Positions 44,159 through 55,104 of a stretch of DNA of 64,000 bases are shown piece after piece; position 1 is the first letter of the stretch, and every line of letters starts with the position of its first letter. Position numbers and translations under genes: made by a program. The notes under the pieces are model-generated. The model searched no databases. It worked only from the letters and a program-made list of their open reading frames with translations, and was not told where the DNA came from. The stretch is from Leptospira fluminis. GTDB taxonomy: Bacteria; Spirochaetota; Leptospiria; Leptospirales; Leptospiraceae. The stretch covers positions 62,001 to 126,000 of the forward strand of contig NZ_RQEV01000009.1 in assembly GCF_004771275.1 (NCBI RefSeq), given 5' to 3'.

Positions 44159-44231
44159 GCTTCGGCAAGCCTAAAGCGAGACCGAAGCGGGATCTTGCAT
44201 GCTTCGGTTAATAACGAAAAGGACCCCGCTT
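44159..44231 (-). promoter_or_regulatory. Mutually exclusive stem-loops upstream of the carboxylase operon
   Basis: On the minus strand three segments occur in order: CCGAAGC (44207-44201), GCTTCGG (44188-44182) and CCGAAGC (44165-44159). The middle can pair with either outer one, loops 12 and 16 bases. A further pairing of AAGCGGGGTC (44231-44222) with GATCCCGCTT (44194-44185) competes for the same middle segment. It lies after the STAS gene stop and about 165 bases before the carboxyltransferase start. Confidence 0.5.
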
Positions 44232-44566
44232 TATTTTAAGGCGGAATCCACCGTGTCGTAGATCTTAAAAAGGGAATCCATATCGATAATTTCGAATACC
44301 TTACGGACTGCCGGGCGTAGCGCCGCCAATTTAAGCTGGATCTCGCGTTCCTTACAAACGCGTAAGGATCCCACGATCACTCTCAGGCCGGCTGAAGAAA
44401 CGAATTCCACGTTGGACATATCCAGAACGATATTTGATTCGCTGGCTTTATTGATATGTTCCATGAACGCCTGTTCGATTTTATGGGTATTATGAACGTC
44501 CATGTTTCCGATCAGATGAACGACTCGCGAATTCCCTTTGATTTCTACAGTAAGCTCCATTTTCAA
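44231..44566 (-). CDS. STAS-domain anti-sigma factor antagonist
   Basis: A 111-aa SpoIIAA/RsbV-like protein. The domain begins VEIKGNSRVVHLIGNMDVHNTHKIEQAF and the switch site is DMSNVEFVSSAGLRVIVGSL, with Ser57/Ser58 as the candidate phosphorylation site. Such proteins bind an anti-sigma kinase when not phosphorylated. The upstream gene (6 bases away) encodes both a SpoIIE-type phosphatase and a HATPase module, so phosphatase, kinase-like and antagonist functions are side by side. The sigma factor or other output is not visible. Confidence 0.92.
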   Translation of the reverse strand: MKMELTVEIKGNSRVVHLIGNMDVHNTHKIEQAFMEHINKASESNIVLDMSNVEFVSSAGLRVIVGSLRVCKEREIQLKLAALRPAVRKVFEIIDMDSLFKIYDTVDSALK

Positions 44567-44572
44567 CCGCCG

Positions 44573-47338
44573 CTAGCGAAAGTTTTTCTTGAGGGTCAGA
44601 ATGTTCCGCCCTTCTTCGGTGTTATAGTCCACCGAGTCCATCAGTTTTTCGATTAAATACACACCGAATCCGCCCTTCCTTTTTCCGGAAAGATTTTCCT
44701 CGATCGACGGGTTTTTTACCGTAGATCGATTGAATTCTGTGCCTGAATCGGTAAGGACGATCGTGATAGAATCTTCAGTAAAGCGTATTTTACAATCGAA
44801 TTTCGGATTTCTGAGTAGAGTATCCTTGTATCCGTGCATCACTATATTCGTCCCTGCTTCATCGCAAGCAAGTAGTATATCGTCCCGGAAAGCCTCGTCC
44901 AAATTTCTGACCTTGATCGTATCGTAGATGAACTCCCTAAATACCGGAATCTGGGAAGTATTTGCGTCGAATGTGCGGTAAAATTGGAAGTCGTCGTTGA
45001 ATTTCAGGAGCAAAACTGTAAAATCGTCGAACGGCTCTTTGGAACCCGAAAAAGCTCGAATGATCGAATATAGTTCCTGAACGATCTGTCTGGACGGGAG
45101 ATGGCGTCTGATTTTGATCTCTTCGATCATCCTTTCCAGGCCGAATTCCGCGCCTTGGGGATCCTTTTCTTCTACCGCCCCATCCGTATAGAGGACTACG
45201 ATGTCGCCGGGACGTACTCTGAAATTTCCACCCTTATATTTCGCCGTAGGAATCACTCCCAAGGGAGGACCCTGTCCTTTAATCAATTCGTAGGATCCGT
45301 CCTCTTTGATCCAAACCTGATCATTGTGTCCGGCGGACGCATATTCCACCGTAAAAATGGAGGGATTATAATGAATAAAGAAAGCGGTCACGAACATCCC
45401 GAAATGGGAATCTTCGAAAATGAGTTCGTTTCCCTGACGCAGGATTTCCTCCGGGGTCAGGTCGTGATTTCTCGCGAGAGTGCGGATAATGGAGGAACTC
45501 ATCGCCATAAAAAGCGCTGCGGGAAGGCTTTTACCGGAAACATCGGCGACCAAAAAGGAATACTGTCCGTCACTGTACTGGTAGTAGTCGTAAAAATCGC
45601 CCGATACGTCCTTGGCGGGGTAGGAAAGAATTCCCAAATCGAAATTGGACAGAAAGACTTTTTCGGAAGGAAGAATATTCTGTTGGATCTTTCGTGTGAT
45701 ATCGATTTCCTGCTGGATCGCCTTTTTGGCCAGCATCTCGTTCCGTAATCGAAACGCTTCGAATCCCTTCGTGACCTGGGAGGCCATAGTTTGCAAAAGA
45801 CGAAAATCGGAATCCCTATAGGAAAGTTTATCCTTACGATCCGCCACCGTAACGGCGCCGTACGGTTCCCCGCTGGAAAGAAATAACGGAACGATAATAT
45901 AGGAACCTTTCAGATAGGTTCTATCCAGAGAGTGAGGAAAGGGTTGGTTTAGAATATCCCGCTTTAATATGGGAAGCCCTTCCCTAATGCTCGCGAAAAT
46001 CTGCGAAGTCTCGATCTCCGCTTCCGGAATGCGATCGATCCTTTCGTGCACTCCGTCATAAAAAGCGCAACTGATACTTCCCTCTCTGCTGAGACTGTAC
46101 AGAAAAATTCCCGAAATAGTGGCGTCCAACTCGTGATGAACCATGCGAATCGTTTTGCGAACGAGACCTAACCTGTTTCTAGATTGAGTCACGGCATGCG
46201 AAAGCTCGAAAAGAGATTCGAGTTCCGAGACTTTTTTTCTCAGGTCCCTGTTTGCGAGTTCCAGGTTCTGTAACAGTCCGGTTTTCTGTATGGCCAGAGC
46301 CGAGGTTCCGGAAAAACTTAAGAATAGTTCCAGATCCTCGGTCGTAAACGCTTCTCTGTCTACGGTATTGATCGCCTCGATGACTCCGATCACCTCGTCG
46401 TTCGCGACAAGCGGCGCCGCCATGATGTTCCGAGTCGTAAATTGGGAAACCCGATCCACTTCCTTATAGACTCGATCGTCGTTCTGCGCGTCGTTGATGA
46501 TCATCGGTTTGCTTTCTCGGACGACTAAGCCTGCCACGCCTTTTGCAACAGGCACTTTCATCTTCGTGACGGCTTCGCTTTTTTCGCCCAAAACCGTATG
46601 AAAATAAAGGTGCTCCTTGGTTTCATCTAAGAGAAGCACGCTGCAGGCTTCCGTTCGAAAGACCGTTTTGGAGGAAAGCATGATCGCCTCCAAAAGCTGC
46701 GACAAATCCAAGGAGGAATTGATCAACCCGGATACGCGGATCACTTCGGTTAGTAAAAAATCGAAACGTTCGGATTGTCTTTTGGCCTGCGCCGCCTCCA
46801 GGACCAACTGAGTCGTTGCTAATAAGGAGAGAGTGACTAGGGAGGAATCTCCCGAAACGTAGGATTCCCGCAGAAGTCTGCCGATGGTTCTACAGGTGGT
46901 TCGTAAAAGTTCGAAGTCGGTCTTAGCGAACTTATCTAGGGTTCGCTTCCCTCTCAGTACTAAAACCGCATACGCCGATTCTTTCTGAGTGGGAATTTCG
47001 AGCCCGTTTAGTTTCAGTTTGCAGACTATAAGAGGAGCGGGAGAAGAACTCTTTGTCCAAGGAGGAGATTTTCCTCTATCGAGCAGCAGATCTTTTCCGT
47101 TATGGGAAAAAACCCAATCCGCCGCTTCCACTAAATCCTTGTCCGAAGATCCGGAGACCAGTCGCAGTCCGCCGGAATGAAATCGTGAAAACACGGCTCC
47201 ACTCTCGGCGTGCGTAAGACCGATCGATTCCCGCAAAAAACTCTCGAAGATAGCGGAGACTCCCTCTCCTTCCTCTAAGACGAGGGAGCCATCCGGACGG
47301 CTTCGAAGTAGAGTCTCCTGTTTTTTGACTTGGGACAA
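44573..47338 (-). CDS. GAF-GAF-SpoIIE phosphatase with C-terminal anti-sigma-type HATPase domain
   Basis: A 921-aa cytoplasmic signalling protein with no membrane segment. The N-terminal region (1-190) is of unknown type. Two GAF-like sensor domains follow, about 205-370 ([27 protein letters not shown]) and 390-545 ([23 protein letters not shown]). The PP2C/SpoIIE domain at about 600-790 has metal motifs [27 protein letters not shown] and [14 protein letters not shown], and [10 protein letters not shown]. The C-terminal HATPase (about 795-920) has [16 protein letters not shown] and LTDSGTEFN, then [13 protein letters not shown]. Partner-switching phosphatase and kinase are therefore in one chain. 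ATG start at 47338. Confidence 0.88.
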   Translation of the reverse strand: MSQVKKQETLLRSRPDGSLVLEEGEGVSAIFESFLRESIGLTHAESGAVFSRFHSGGLRLVSGSSDKDLVEAADWVFSHNGKDLLLDRGKSPPWTKSSSPAPLIVCKLKLNGLEIPTQKESAYAVLVLRGKRTLDKFAKTDFELLRTTCRTIGRLLRESYVSGDSSLVTLSLLATTQLVLEAAQAKRQSERFDFLLTEVIRVSGLINSSLDLSQLLEAIMLSSKTVFRTEACSVLLLDETKEHLYFHTVLGEKSEAVTKMKVPVAKGVAGLVVRESKPMIINDAQNDDRVYKEVDRVSQFTTRNIMAAPLVANDEVIGVIEAINTVDREAFTTEDLELFLSFSGTSALAIQKTGLLQNLELANRDLRKKVSELESLFELSHAVTQSRNRLGLVRKTIRMVHHELDATISGIFLYSLSREGSISCAFYDGVHERIDRIPEAEIETSQIFASIREGLPILKRDILNQPFPHSLDRTYLKGSYIIVPLFLSSGEPYGAVTVADRKDKLSYRDSDFRLLQTMASQVTKGFEAFRLRNEMLAKKAIQQEIDITRKIQQNILPSEKVFLSNFDLGILSYPAKDVSGDFYDYYQYSDGQYSFLVADVSGKSLPAALFMAMSSSIIRTLARNHDLTPEEILRQGNELIFEDSHFGMFVTAFFIHYNPSIFTVEYASAGHNDQVWIKEDGSYELIKGQGPPLGVIPTAKYKGGNFRVRPGDIVVLYTDGAVEEKDPQGAEFGLERMIEEIKIRRHLPSRQIVQELYSIIRAFSGSKEPFDDFTVLLLKFNDDFQFYRTFDANTSQIPVFREFIYDTIKVRNLDEAFRDDILLACDEAGTNIVMHGYKDTLLRNPKFDCKIRFTEDSITIVLTDSGTEFNRSTVKNPSIEENLSGKRKGGFGVYLIEKLMDSVDYNTEEGRNILTLKKNFR

Positions 47339-47349
47339 GTGTGAAACGC

Positions 47350-47655
47350 TTAAGATTGGAACTTGAGAGATTCTTCCCGCAGTTTTTTATTGGTGAGTTC
47401 CAATTCCTTGATTCTGTTCATTGCGGTAATAAGTTCGTCTCTGGAAAGATTCGTGACTATGGAAGTAGCGTCGAAAGCTTCTTTCACATTCTTTAATTCT
47501 TGGCCGGAGTATTGGATGATCGTCTCATACATCCGGATGATTTCGTCCGCATTCTCTAATTCCTGTTCGTTGAGCCTAAGGACTTTTTCATAGCCCTTGA
47601 TAATGTCGTTCTGAATCTTTATCTTTTTCTTTAATTCCTCTATGGATTCGCTCAT
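47350..47655 (-). CDS. Small coiled-coil protein upstream of the SpoIIE-type gene
   Basis: A 101-aa protein with almost unbroken heptad patterns, e.g. [43 protein letters not shown] and [19 protein letters not shown]. It should form a coiled coil. No family recognised. It ends 11 bases before the SpoIIE-type gene and is on the same strand, so it probably belongs to the same unit (coiled coil, phosphatase, STAS). A scaffold or regulator for the phosphatase is possible, but that is a guess from position. Confidence 0.75.
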   Translation of the reverse strand: MSESIEELKKKIKIQNDIIKGYEKVLRLNEQELENADEIIRMYETIIQYSGQELKNVKEAFDATSIVTNLSRDELITAMNRIKELELTNKKLREESLKFQS

Positions 47656-47716
47656 CCATGTGCTCCTAACAATTATCTATTGACAGCACGCCCTCCCGTG
47701 GAATCTTTGGGCCCGA

Positions 47717-47789
<73 letters not shown>

Positions 47790-47857
47790 ATACCCTCCCG
47801 TTTTCTTCCCTATAACTACTTACTTTTCACGGCCACTGTCAATATCTTTTGGGACTT

Positions 47858-48538
47858 ATGAACGATAACCATTGGACTTTTACCGATACGGGTTCTTCGA
47901 ACGGGGAAGAAATCCTCTGGATCCGGGACCTATGGCATCTTTCCAGCGAGTCGGAAGAGCCGATTCCGATAAAGGGTACGTACTTTACTCTAGCGACTCC
48001 GCCTAAAAATTTGGGGAAGGAAACCTTTTCCCAATTGCTCGAGACGATTTCCTCCAGAAAAAAAAAGATCGGAATCGTAGCGGAGGGTTTTTCAGTACGA
48101 TTCGCCTGGGAAATCGCTCAAAAAGCCCCCGAAAAAATACAATTTTTATTCCTTGTTTTTCCGAATCCGCCTCCGATTTCGGGTTTTCGGATTCCTTTTT
48201 TGGAAAAGACGGATTGGCTGTTAAAGAATCTGCATTTGCTACCGGGGTTTTTTCTCCAACCTTTCGCATTGGATCGAATCCTTTCCGAATTCGATTCTTC
48301 CGATTTTTATTCTCTCCCTGTCCATCCGCCGCTGGGAATGTTATTGCCTAGAACTGTTCTTTCTCTTTCCGATCAGTCGGAATTCCTTTCTAAACTGTCC
48401 GCAAATGCTCGAATTTATCGATGGGAATCCCGAAATCCTAGATTTTCCGTCCCCGACAGGAAGGAACTTGGGAAAATCCTAGACATCTTTCGGAATAATA
48501 CTGTTCAAAAACGGTCTAACTCTAGGACAAGATTTTAA
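47858..48538 (+). CDS. Alpha/beta-hydrolase-like protein with a degenerate nucleophile elbow
   Basis: A 226-aa protein. [36 protein letters not shown] resembles the strand-elbow-helix of alpha/beta hydrolases, with GFSVR where GxSxG is usual, so the fold call is tentative. The His and Asp of a triad cannot be identified. The ATG is at 47858 with GGGA close upstream; a TTG at 47849 is also in frame. It is 5 bases before def, so the two are probably co-transcribed. I do not assign a function. Confidence 0.55.
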   Translation: MNDNHWTFTDTGSSNGEEILWIRDLWHLSSESEEPIPIKGTYFTLATPPKNLGKETFSQLLETISSRKKKIGIVAEGFSVRFAWEIAQKAPEKIQFLFLVFPNPPPISGFRIPFLEKTDWLLKNLHLLPGFFLQPFALDRILSEFDSSDFYSLPVHPPLGMLLPRTVLSLSDQSEFLSKLSANARIYRWESRNPRFSVPDRKELGKILDIFRNNTVQKRSNSRTRF

Positions 48539-48543
48539 TAGAT

Positions 48544-49080
48544 ATGTCCATACGTAAAATTCTCAAAATCGGCGACCCGCTCCTCCGCAGGGTGAGCGAA
48601 CCAATTCAAACCGACGAACTGCAGACGAAAGAATTCAAGAAGTTAATCCGGGACATGTTCGATACGATGAGACATGCCGAAGGAGTCGGTTTAGCGGCAC
48701 CTCAGATCGGAATTTTGAAGCAGATGGTCGTCGTCGGAACGGATCCCAAGGAGGATTATCCCGAAAGTTCCCGTGTCAAAGAAAGAGTAATACTCAATCC
48801 GGAGATTACTCCTTTGACGGAATCCGTGGATGGAAATTGGGAAGGATGCCTGTCCGTTCCCGGCATGCGCGGTTTTGTGGAAAGACCGAACAAGATCCGT
48901 GTTACTTGGATGGATGAAAAGGGAAACCGTCACGAAGAAGTGCTGGAAGGATACGAGGCTGTCGTTTTTCAGCACGAATGCGACCATTTGAAAGGAGTTC
49001 TTTACGTGGATAGGTTGAAAGACACGAAGATGTTCGGATTCAACGATGCTCTGGAGCTTTCCGGTCCCGTTTTAGACTAA
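48544..49080 (+). CDS. def: Peptide deformylase
   Basis: Removes the N-terminal formyl group from new proteins, in the cytoplasm on ribosomes. At 178 aa it has normal length. All three motifs are present: [18 protein letters not shown] (metal Cys) and QHECDHLKG (two metal His plus catalytic Glu). An RIYE-type start motif reads [19 protein letters not shown]. Its formylating counterpart fmt lies far away at the start of the window. Confidence 0.97.
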   Translation: MSIRKILKIGDPLLRRVSEPIQTDELQTKEFKKLIRDMFDTMRHAEGVGLAAPQIGILKQMVVVGTDPKEDYPESSRVKERVILNPEITPLTESVDGNWEGCLSVPGMRGFVERPNKIRVTWMDEKGNRHEEVLEGYEAVVFQHECDHLKGVLYVDRLKDTKMFGFNDALELSGPVLD

Positions 49081-49114
49081 AGAAATCCGGGAACGAAAAC
49101 GGGAAATCCGATCT

Positions 49115-50311
49115 TTAGTCCTGCTTGTCGTTCAGCACTTCCGGAACCGTAACGAACTTGTATCCTTTGTCCATCATAGCCTGGATGAAGTCCGGTAGAA
49201 TGTAGATCAATTTTTCCGTCTGCCTAGGCGAACCTAAGTGCATGAGAATAATGGCGCCGTTCATTCCGTTCTTGTCGGACTTTTCCCAACGATAGAGAAA
49301 ATCCAGCATTTCCTGTTTTGTTTTGTAATGCGGGTTCGGGATCAGTTTGATTTTTCCGCCGGAATCCCTTCTCGTGATGTATTTTTTATAAACGAAGTCC
49401 GGGACATCCAGAGAACCGACGTTGTTATTGCTCCAAAAAATGTGATTTACATATCCGTGTTCGGCATATACGTCCAATAGAATCGGATCGATGGCTCCGT
49501 AGGGAAGTCTATAATATTTGGTTAATTCTTTTCCCGTGAGAGTCTTGAATCTTTCCTCCACGGATTTCATTTCCACTAACAGGTCGTCCATATCCGGGAT
49601 CTCGTCGTCCACGTAGCTCAACAGGGCCCGCTTCCTCAGGGAAGGTTCCTTTAGACTCCTGGGCAAATTATAGTGGCTCCAAGTGTGATTTCCGAACACG
49701 ATTCTTTCTTTCATCCCCGACAACTTTCGCAGATACGTGATATTCGTACTCGAAAATAGTGAGCCCCCTTTTTTTGCAGGATTTTCGTTGGAAACGAACA
49801 GAGTGACCTTTATGGGAAATCGATTCATGAATTCGTAAAGTATCTGCAGATCCTCTCCGGTGCCTAGGTCGAAGGTAAGCGCGATTTCTTTGAAATTCGG
49901 ATTTCCTCTCGTGATATTTTTTCCTACGCCCCTCGCACTTAAGGAATGCTCCAGCAAAGAGAAATTCTTATCCACTTCTTCCTGAAGATCCCCTTCCGGT
50001 ACGTCGTCCAAGAGGGAGGATTTAAAACGGAGTACTTCCTCTTCCCGTTGTTGTTCCTCCAGCCTGAGACTCGTGATATCCTCGGAGAGCACGGAAATGA
50101 CCTTATTCTGGGATTCCACCGTACTTTGGAGGGAATCCAAGCGTCTAGCTAAGGCGAACACGGTAGTCAAACTTAGAATGAAAAAGAAGATTCCGGAGGA
50201 AACCAATCGGATCGTACGAAACTTTCTCTCCAATTCCTCGGATTCGATTCCGGTATCCTGGATTTCCTTAATGGTTTTGGAAAGTACGGAGGATTCTTCT
50301 TCGCTGAGCAT
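49115..50311 (-). CDS. Membrane-anchored NodB-type polysaccharide deacetylase-like protein, altered metal site
   Basis: A 398-aa protein with a hydrophobic anchor (LVSSGIFFFILSLTTVFALA) after a short cytoplasmic tail, a coiled-coil region (LQSTVESQNKVISVLSEDITSL) and a NodB/CE4 domain. Motif 1 reads ALTFDLGTGED near residue 142, where the family has TFDDG: the catalytic-base Asp is present but the metal-binding second Asp is Leu. The metal histidines in FGNHTWSH are kept, then RLPYGAIDP and the final IILMHLGSP. It may be a functional variant or an inactive domain. It converges on def with a 34-base gap and shares direction with tyrS. Confidence 0.78.
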   Translation of the reverse strand: MLSEEESSVLSKTIKEIQDTGIESEELERKFRTIRLVSSGIFFFILSLTTVFALARRLDSLQSTVESQNKVISVLSEDITSLRLEEQQREEEVLRFKSSLLDDVPEGDLQEEVDKNFSLLEHSLSARGVGKNITRGNPNFKEIALTFDLGTGEDLQILYEFMNRFPIKVTLFVSNENPAKKGGSLFSSTNITYLRKLSGMKERIVFGNHTWSHYNLPRSLKEPSLRKRALLSYVDDEIPDMDDLLVEMKSVEERFKTLTGKELTKYYRLPYGAIDPILLDVYAEHGYVNHIFWSNNNVGSLDVPDFVYKKYITRRDSGGKIKLIPNPHYKTKQEMLDFLYRWEKSDKNGMNGAIILMHLGSPRQTEKLIYILPDFIQAMMDKGYKFVTVPEVLNDKQD

Positions 50312-50327
50312 ATCTGAACGTCTGGTC

Positions 50328-51545
50328 TTAGGTGACCAAACGGAGGAATTTTCCCTTTTTACCCTGGCGAATCAAGTACTCTCCGCCCCTAGAAATGGTA
50401 AATTTTTCATCTCCGATCTTTTCCTCGTCGACATAAATTCCTCCCGCTTTGATGATCCTTCTTCCTTCCGAAACGGAGGGAAGAAAGTTCAACTTGGCCA
50501 AAACCCAGACCAATTGGGGATTTTGGGATTCCGAAAAGAATTCCTCCCCCAATTTGGCGACCGGAACCTCTTCCGGAACTGCCCTGGATTTAGGATTGTG
50601 AACCTTGTTCCACTCTTCGATCGCCTCCCGATTTTTTTCCTCCGAAGAAAATTGGTCCATAATCAGCTTGGCCAACTCCGTCTTAACTTCCTTAGGATGC
50701 AGATTTCCGGATTCTATCCCCTTCTTTCGCTCTTCGATCTTGTCCATAGCCAGGTCGGTCAATAGTTCGAAATAGTTCCACATCAAATCGTCGGCCATGG
50801 ACATCAATTTTCCGAACATTTCGACCGGCTCTTCCGTGATCCCGACATAGTTGCTCAGAGATTTGGACATCTTCTTGACCCCGTCCAACCCGACCAAAAG
50901 AGGAACGGTCAAGACGCACTGGGGTTCTTTTCCATACTCCCTCTGCAAATCGCGACCTACGAGTAGATTGAATTTTTGGTCCGTGCCGCCTAATTCCACA
51001 TCCGCTTCCATTTCCACCGAATCGTAACCTTGGACCAGAGGGTACAGGAATTCGATCAACGATATCGATTGCCCCGATTTATAACGTTTACTGAAATCGT
51101 CTCTCTCTAAGAGTCGAGCGACGCTGTATTTCGAGGAAAGCACTAGCACGTTCTCGAAATTCATTCCGGAGCACCATTCAGAATTGTACACGATTTTGGT
51201 TTTTTCCCGATCCAGTACCTGAAAGACTTGGTTTTGGTAGGTCTTGGAATTTTCCAAAACCTCCTCTTTGGAAAGTCGTTTTCTCGTTTCGGATTTTCCG
51301 GTCGGATCTCCGATCATAGCCGTGAAATCGCCCAATAAAAATTGAACGTCATGACCTAACTCTTGGAAGTGTCTCATCTTTCTGAGTAAAACGAAGTGCC
51401 CCAGGTGCAAGTCCGGAGCGGTCGGGTCGAAACCCGCCTTAATTTTCAGAGTTTTCTTACGGTTGAGTTTGGACAGAAGTTCCTCTTCGCTGATAACGTC
51501 TACGCAACCGCGTTTGATGATCTCTATCTGTTTCTTTGGGTCCAT
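50328..51545 (-). CDS. tyrS: Tyrosyl-tRNA synthetase
   Basis: A class I synthetase of 405 aa that charges tRNA-Tyr. The HIGH-type motif is HLGH at residues 47-50 and the second signature KMSKS is near 225. Tyr-binding motifs include [16 protein letters not shown] and [13 protein letters not shown]. An S4 RNA-binding domain at the C-terminus reads [27 protein letters not shown] chose ATG 51545, which has AGGA at a five-base spacing, over the in-frame ATG at 51587 that adds an unconserved [14 protein letters not shown]. Confidence 0.96.
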   Translation of the reverse strand: MDPKKQIEIIKRGCVDVISEEELLSKLNRKKTLKIKAGFDPTAPDLHLGHFVLLRKMRHFQELGHDVQFLLGDFTAMIGDPTGKSETRKRLSKEEVLENSKTYQNQVFQVLDREKTKIVYNSEWCSGMNFENVLVLSSKYSVARLLERDDFSKRYKSGQSISLIEFLYPLVQGYDSVEMEADVELGGTDQKFNLLVGRDLQREYGKEPQCVLTVPLLVGLDGVKKMSKSLSNYVGITEEPVEMFGKLMSMADDLMWNYFELLTDLAMDKIEERKKGIESGNLHPKEVKTELAKLIMDQFSSEEKNREAIEEWNKVHNPKSRAVPEEVPVAKLGEEFFSESQNPQLVWVLAKLNFLPSVSEGRRIIKAGGIYVDEEKIGDEKFTISRGGEYLIRQGKKGKFLRLVT

Positions 51546-51631
51546 GGAGTCCTTTAAGTCGTTCCGATTTAGGAAATCTATTTGCAAATTCGCAGGCGGA
51601 AACCAGTCTGTAAAGCAGGAAGAAACTAAGA

Positions 51632-53248
51632 ATGCAAAAACAAGATCGCAAAGCCGGATTTAAGAGCCTCTCGGAAATGGAATTCGACGTTTTGATCTTT
51701 GGCGGAGGGGCTACCGGTGCAGGTGCGGCGCTCGACGCAAGTTTACGAGGTTTGAAAACGGCATTGATCGAAAAATCGGATTTTGCCTCGGGTACTTCCT
51801 CTCGTTCCACGAAGCTCATCCATGGCGGAGTCAGATACCTTGCCCAATTTCATTTTAAACTCATCCACGAGGCTTTGACCGAGAGACAAAGACTTTTGGA
51901 AAACGCTCCCCATCTCGTAAAACCTCTTCCCTTCGTTCTTCCAACCTATAAATTTTACGAAAAAACGTATTATAGCATAGGAATGACCATGTACGACATC
52001 CTCGCTTGGAAAGGAAGGCTCCCGGCACACAAAAGGGTTTCTAAAGAGGAAGTCCTAAAGGATTTTCCCGCCTTAAAGAGGGAACATCTGGCCGGAGGAA
52101 TCGTATATTACGATTCCCAATTTAACGACTCCAGATTGAACGTACTATTGGCTCGATCCGCCCGAAAGGAAGGAGCCGTGGTACTAAACCGAACGGAACT
52201 GGTATCTTTCCAGAAAAAGAACGGAAAAATCGTAGGAGCGAAAATCAAGGACCTACTTTCGGGCCAGACGATCGACGTCAAATCCAAGGTAGTGATCAAC
52301 GCAACAGGACCTTGGGTGGACGATATCCGTTTAAAAGACGATCCCAGGACCTATCGCGTGCTTTCCCCAAGCCAAGGGATTCACCTAGTATTTAAAAAAG
52401 AAACCATCCCGTGTAATACGGCTCTCATTATTCCCAAAACGAAAGACGGCCGGGTGGTCTTTATGATTCCTTGGGAGAACCATGTGATTTTGGGTACGAC
52501 GGACACTCCTGTCCACGAGATTTCCGAAGACCCCCTGCCGTTGGAATCGGAAGTCGAATTTCTCCTCCAGACCGGTTCCGATTATCTCGAAAAACCTTTG
52601 GAACGAAAAGACATCCTTTCGGTATATGCGGGGATTCGCCCTCTCATCTCGCCCGAAGGGAACCAGGATACGAAAAGTATTTCTAGGGAAGAGGTGATCT
52701 TGGTCTCTCCCTCCGGATTGGTTACTATGGGCGGAGGAAAATGGTCCACGTACCGGAAAATGTCGGAGGATCTGATCGATCGGGTCGTTCAAGAGGGAAA
52801 TCTCGCACCGAATTTCGGATGCAATACCTACCATTACGAATTTCCCGGCAAAGAAGGATTTTCCGAGGAACTGCATTCGGAAATCCGAAAGACATACAAG
52901 ACTTCTCCCGAGACCGCGAAGCGTCTCCAAGATGCTTATGGCGGAGAAGTCTTTACTGTTCTAGGAAAGAAACCTTCCCTTCTGGTCCCGGGGTCCGGCT
53001 ATTACAAAGAGGAAGTGGAATGGTTCGTAGCCGAAGAATTCGCTCTGACAGTGACGGACGTGATTGCGCGTAGGTTCCGGGTCCAGTTTCTAGATCTGAA
53101 ATTATCGGAGAAATTGATCTCTCCTATCGCCCAAGTCCTTTCTAAACGCTTAAGCTGGAAAGAATCGGAGAGGAAAAAGCAGGAAGAATCCGCGTTCTTG
53201 CTGGTGCACAACCTGTCGGGAAGCATCCGGGAAAAGGGAAAAAAATAA
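51632..53248 (+). CDS. glpD: FAD-dependent glycerol-3-phosphate dehydrogenase
   Basis: Oxidises glycerol 3-phosphate to DHAP at the inner membrane, feeding quinones. The 538-aa enzyme has the FAD-binding motif [22 protein letters not shown] (about 18-40), then [22 protein letters not shown], which is the GlpD signature, and [20 protein letters not shown] and [18 protein letters not shown]. It is divergent from tyrS with 86 bases between, and converges on rpoD. Confidence 0.95.
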   Translation: MQKQDRKAGFKSLSEMEFDVLIFGGGATGAGAALDASLRGLKTALIEKSDFASGTSSRSTKLIHGGVRYLAQFHFKLIHEALTERQRLLENAPHLVKPLPFVLPTYKFYEKTYYSIGMTMYDILAWKGRLPAHKRVSKEEVLKDFPALKREHLAGGIVYYDSQFNDSRLNVLLARSARKEGAVVLNRTELVSFQKKNGKIVGAKIKDLLSGQTIDVKSKVVINATGPWVDDIRLKDDPRTYRVLSPSQGIHLVFKKETIPCNTALIIPKTKDGRVVFMIPWENHVILGTTDTPVHEISEDPLPLESEVEFLLQTGSDYLEKPLERKDILSVYAGIRPLISPEGNQDTKSISREEVILVSPSGLVTMGGGKWSTYRKMSEDLIDRVVQEGNLAPNFGCNTYHYEFPGKEGFSEELHSEIRKTYKTSPETAKRLQDAYGGEVFTVLGKKPSLLVPGSGYYKEEVEWFVAEEFALTVTDVIARRFRVQFLDLKLSEKLISPIAQVLSKRLSWKESERKKQEESAFLLVHNLSGSIREKGKK

Positions 53249-53272
53249 CCGCCTTTCCCGAAGGAAGAAAGA

Positions 53273-53299
53273 ATTCCGAACGGAAAAACCGTCCGGAAT
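53273..53299. terminator. Candidate bidirectional terminator between glpD and rpoD
   Basis: ATTCCGAACGG (53273-53283) pairs with CCGTCCGGAAT (53289-53299), ten of eleven positions, around AAAAA. The minus strand continues with a T/C-rich stretch. It lies between convergent stops, so it could serve either gene. Confidence 0.5.
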
Positions 53300-53321
53300 C
53301 CTCATCCCGTTTTCGGCTTTC

Positions 53322-55094
53322 TTAGTCGATATAATCCCGAAGTTTCTTGGACCGGGACGGGTGTCGGAGTCTTCGCAAGGCTTTTGCCTCTATCTGACGG
53401 ATCCTTTCCCGAGTCACTTTGAATTGGTATCCGACTTCCTCTAACGTTTGCGGATAACCGTCGTCCAAACCGAACCTCATCCGGATTACTTTCTGTTCCC
53501 TCGCGGGCAACGTATGGAGGACTTGTCTGATCTGCTCCGCTAGAATGCTTGATGCTGCGGAATTGACGGGGGATTCCACATCCTTGTCTTCGATGAAGTC
53601 GCCCAATTCCGAATCCTCTTCCGAACCCACGGGGATCTCGAGAGAAATAGGTTCCCTGGCGACGTTTTTGACGGCCTTCACTTTTTGTACGGGCCAACCG
53701 AGACGCTCGGCGATCTCCTCGTTGGAAGGATCTCTCCCGAATTCCTGGACGAACAATCTCGTTTCTCGAATCACCTTATTGACTTGCTCGATCATGTGAA
53801 CCGGAACCCGAATCGTCCTAGCCTGATCGGAAATCGCTCTCGTGATTGCTTGGCGGATCCACCAGGTGGCGTATGTGGAAAATTTATATCCCTTTTTGTA
53901 TTCGAATTTGTCCACCGCCTTGATCAAGCCGATGTTTCCTTCCTGAATGAGATCGAAGAAATGCATTCCCCGGTTCGCATAACGTTTTGCTATGGAAACG
54001 ACCAATCGTAAATTCGCCTTGACCAATTCCTTTTTGGCCTGCGCGATTTCCCGTTCCCCTTTGATGATTTTTTCTCCCCAGTCCTTGATCTCTTGGACGG
54101 AAGAACCGGCTTCCTGCTCCATACGGCGCAGTTTCCTTTCGTTGTTTCGAATGTCTTTTATGACTTCGCGCACCTCGTCTATGGAAACGCCCATCATCTT
54201 TTCGATATCTTCCAACTTCTCGTTTTTTTCGATGAAACGGTTGAAGGCTTTGATATCACGGACGTCGTAGCCGTACTGTGCCTTGATTTTCAGGAAATGA
54301 CGGTCGATTTCCTTGATGCGAAAGACCATCGATTTGATCTTTTGCGAGATTTTCTGGATTTCCTTTTGCGATACTCCCAATTCACGGATCGCCGTATCGA
54401 TGATCCCTTTGGAAACGTCGATCTTCTCTTTGAATTCCTTATATTTCTTGGAATTTTCGGAATATTTGCGGATCCGGGATTGAGCTTCTTGTAGTACTTT
54501 CTCCTGCTCTTGAATCACGGAGATATTCTTGAAAAAAAGCTCTTCTAGCTTTTTCGCTTCTTCCGCGTTCATCGCGTACATCTTGTCCACGCGAACCAAG
54601 TCGTAGACTTTCGTCTTCTTGCTACGGATCTTAGGAAGAAGTTTGATGAAGTTGGCGCGTAAAATCGAGGAGCCGAGGATGGTTTCTTCGATGATCTTTT
54701 CGCCCTTCTCTATCTTCTTAGCGAGAAAGACCTCCGTTTCCCCGGAGATCAGGTTTACCTTTCCGATCTCTTTCAGATAAAGACGGATCGGATCTTCCGA
54801 ACCCCCCGCGGCAGACGCGGATTCCTTTTTCTTTCTGGCCGGTTTAGCGGGCACAAGACCGGGATCGTCTTTAAGAACCGTAGCGGAAGAAGGTTCCAAA
54901 GTTTTCCTGGTATATTCCTCCACGATTTCGATTCCCATCTCGTGAAGAAGAGTGAAGACATCGTCTATCTTTTCGGAGTTCAGGATCTTGTCCGGAAGTA
55001 TCTCGTTGATCTCGTCGTAGGAAATTTCGCTGTTCGCCTTTCCTATCGCGATGATCTTCTGAACTTCGGGCATGCTTTGTAAATTTTCCATCAT
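53322..55094 (-). CDS. rpoD: Primary RNA polymerase sigma factor (sigma-70)
   Basis: The housekeeping sigma factor, 590 aa. Region 1.1 is recognisable at the N-terminus ([28 protein letters not shown]). Region 1.2 ([18 protein letters not shown]) follows, then the non-conserved helical spacer. Region 2 has the core- and -10-binding segment [42 protein letters not shown], and region 4 ends [20 protein letters not shown]. It is the last gene of the rpsU-yqeY-dnaG-rpoD unit, 10 bases after dnaG. Confidence 0.97.
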   Translation of the reverse strand: MMENLQSMPEVQKIIAIGKANSEISYDEINEILPDKILNSEKIDDVFTLLHEMGIEIVEEYTRKTLEPSSATVLKDDPGLVPAKPARKKKESASAAGGSEDPIRLYLKEIGKVNLISGETEVFLAKKIEKGEKIIEETILGSSILRANFIKLLPKIRSKKTKVYDLVRVDKMYAMNAEEAKKLEELFFKNISVIQEQEKVLQEAQSRIRKYSENSKKYKEFKEKIDVSKGIIDTAIRELGVSQKEIQKISQKIKSMVFRIKEIDRHFLKIKAQYGYDVRDIKAFNRFIEKNEKLEDIEKMMGVSIDEVREVIKDIRNNERKLRRMEQEAGSSVQEIKDWGEKIIKGEREIAQAKKELVKANLRLVVSIAKRYANRGMHFFDLIQEGNIGLIKAVDKFEYKKGYKFSTYATWWIRQAITRAISDQARTIRVPVHMIEQVNKVIRETRLFVQEFGRDPSNEEIAERLGWPVQKVKAVKNVAREPISLEIPVGSEEDSELGDFIEDKDVESPVNSAASSILAEQIRQVLHTLPAREQKVIRMRFGLDDGYPQTLEEVGYQFKVTRERIRQIEAKALRRLRHPSRSKKLRDYID

Positions 55095-55104
55095 GGGATT
55101 TCCT

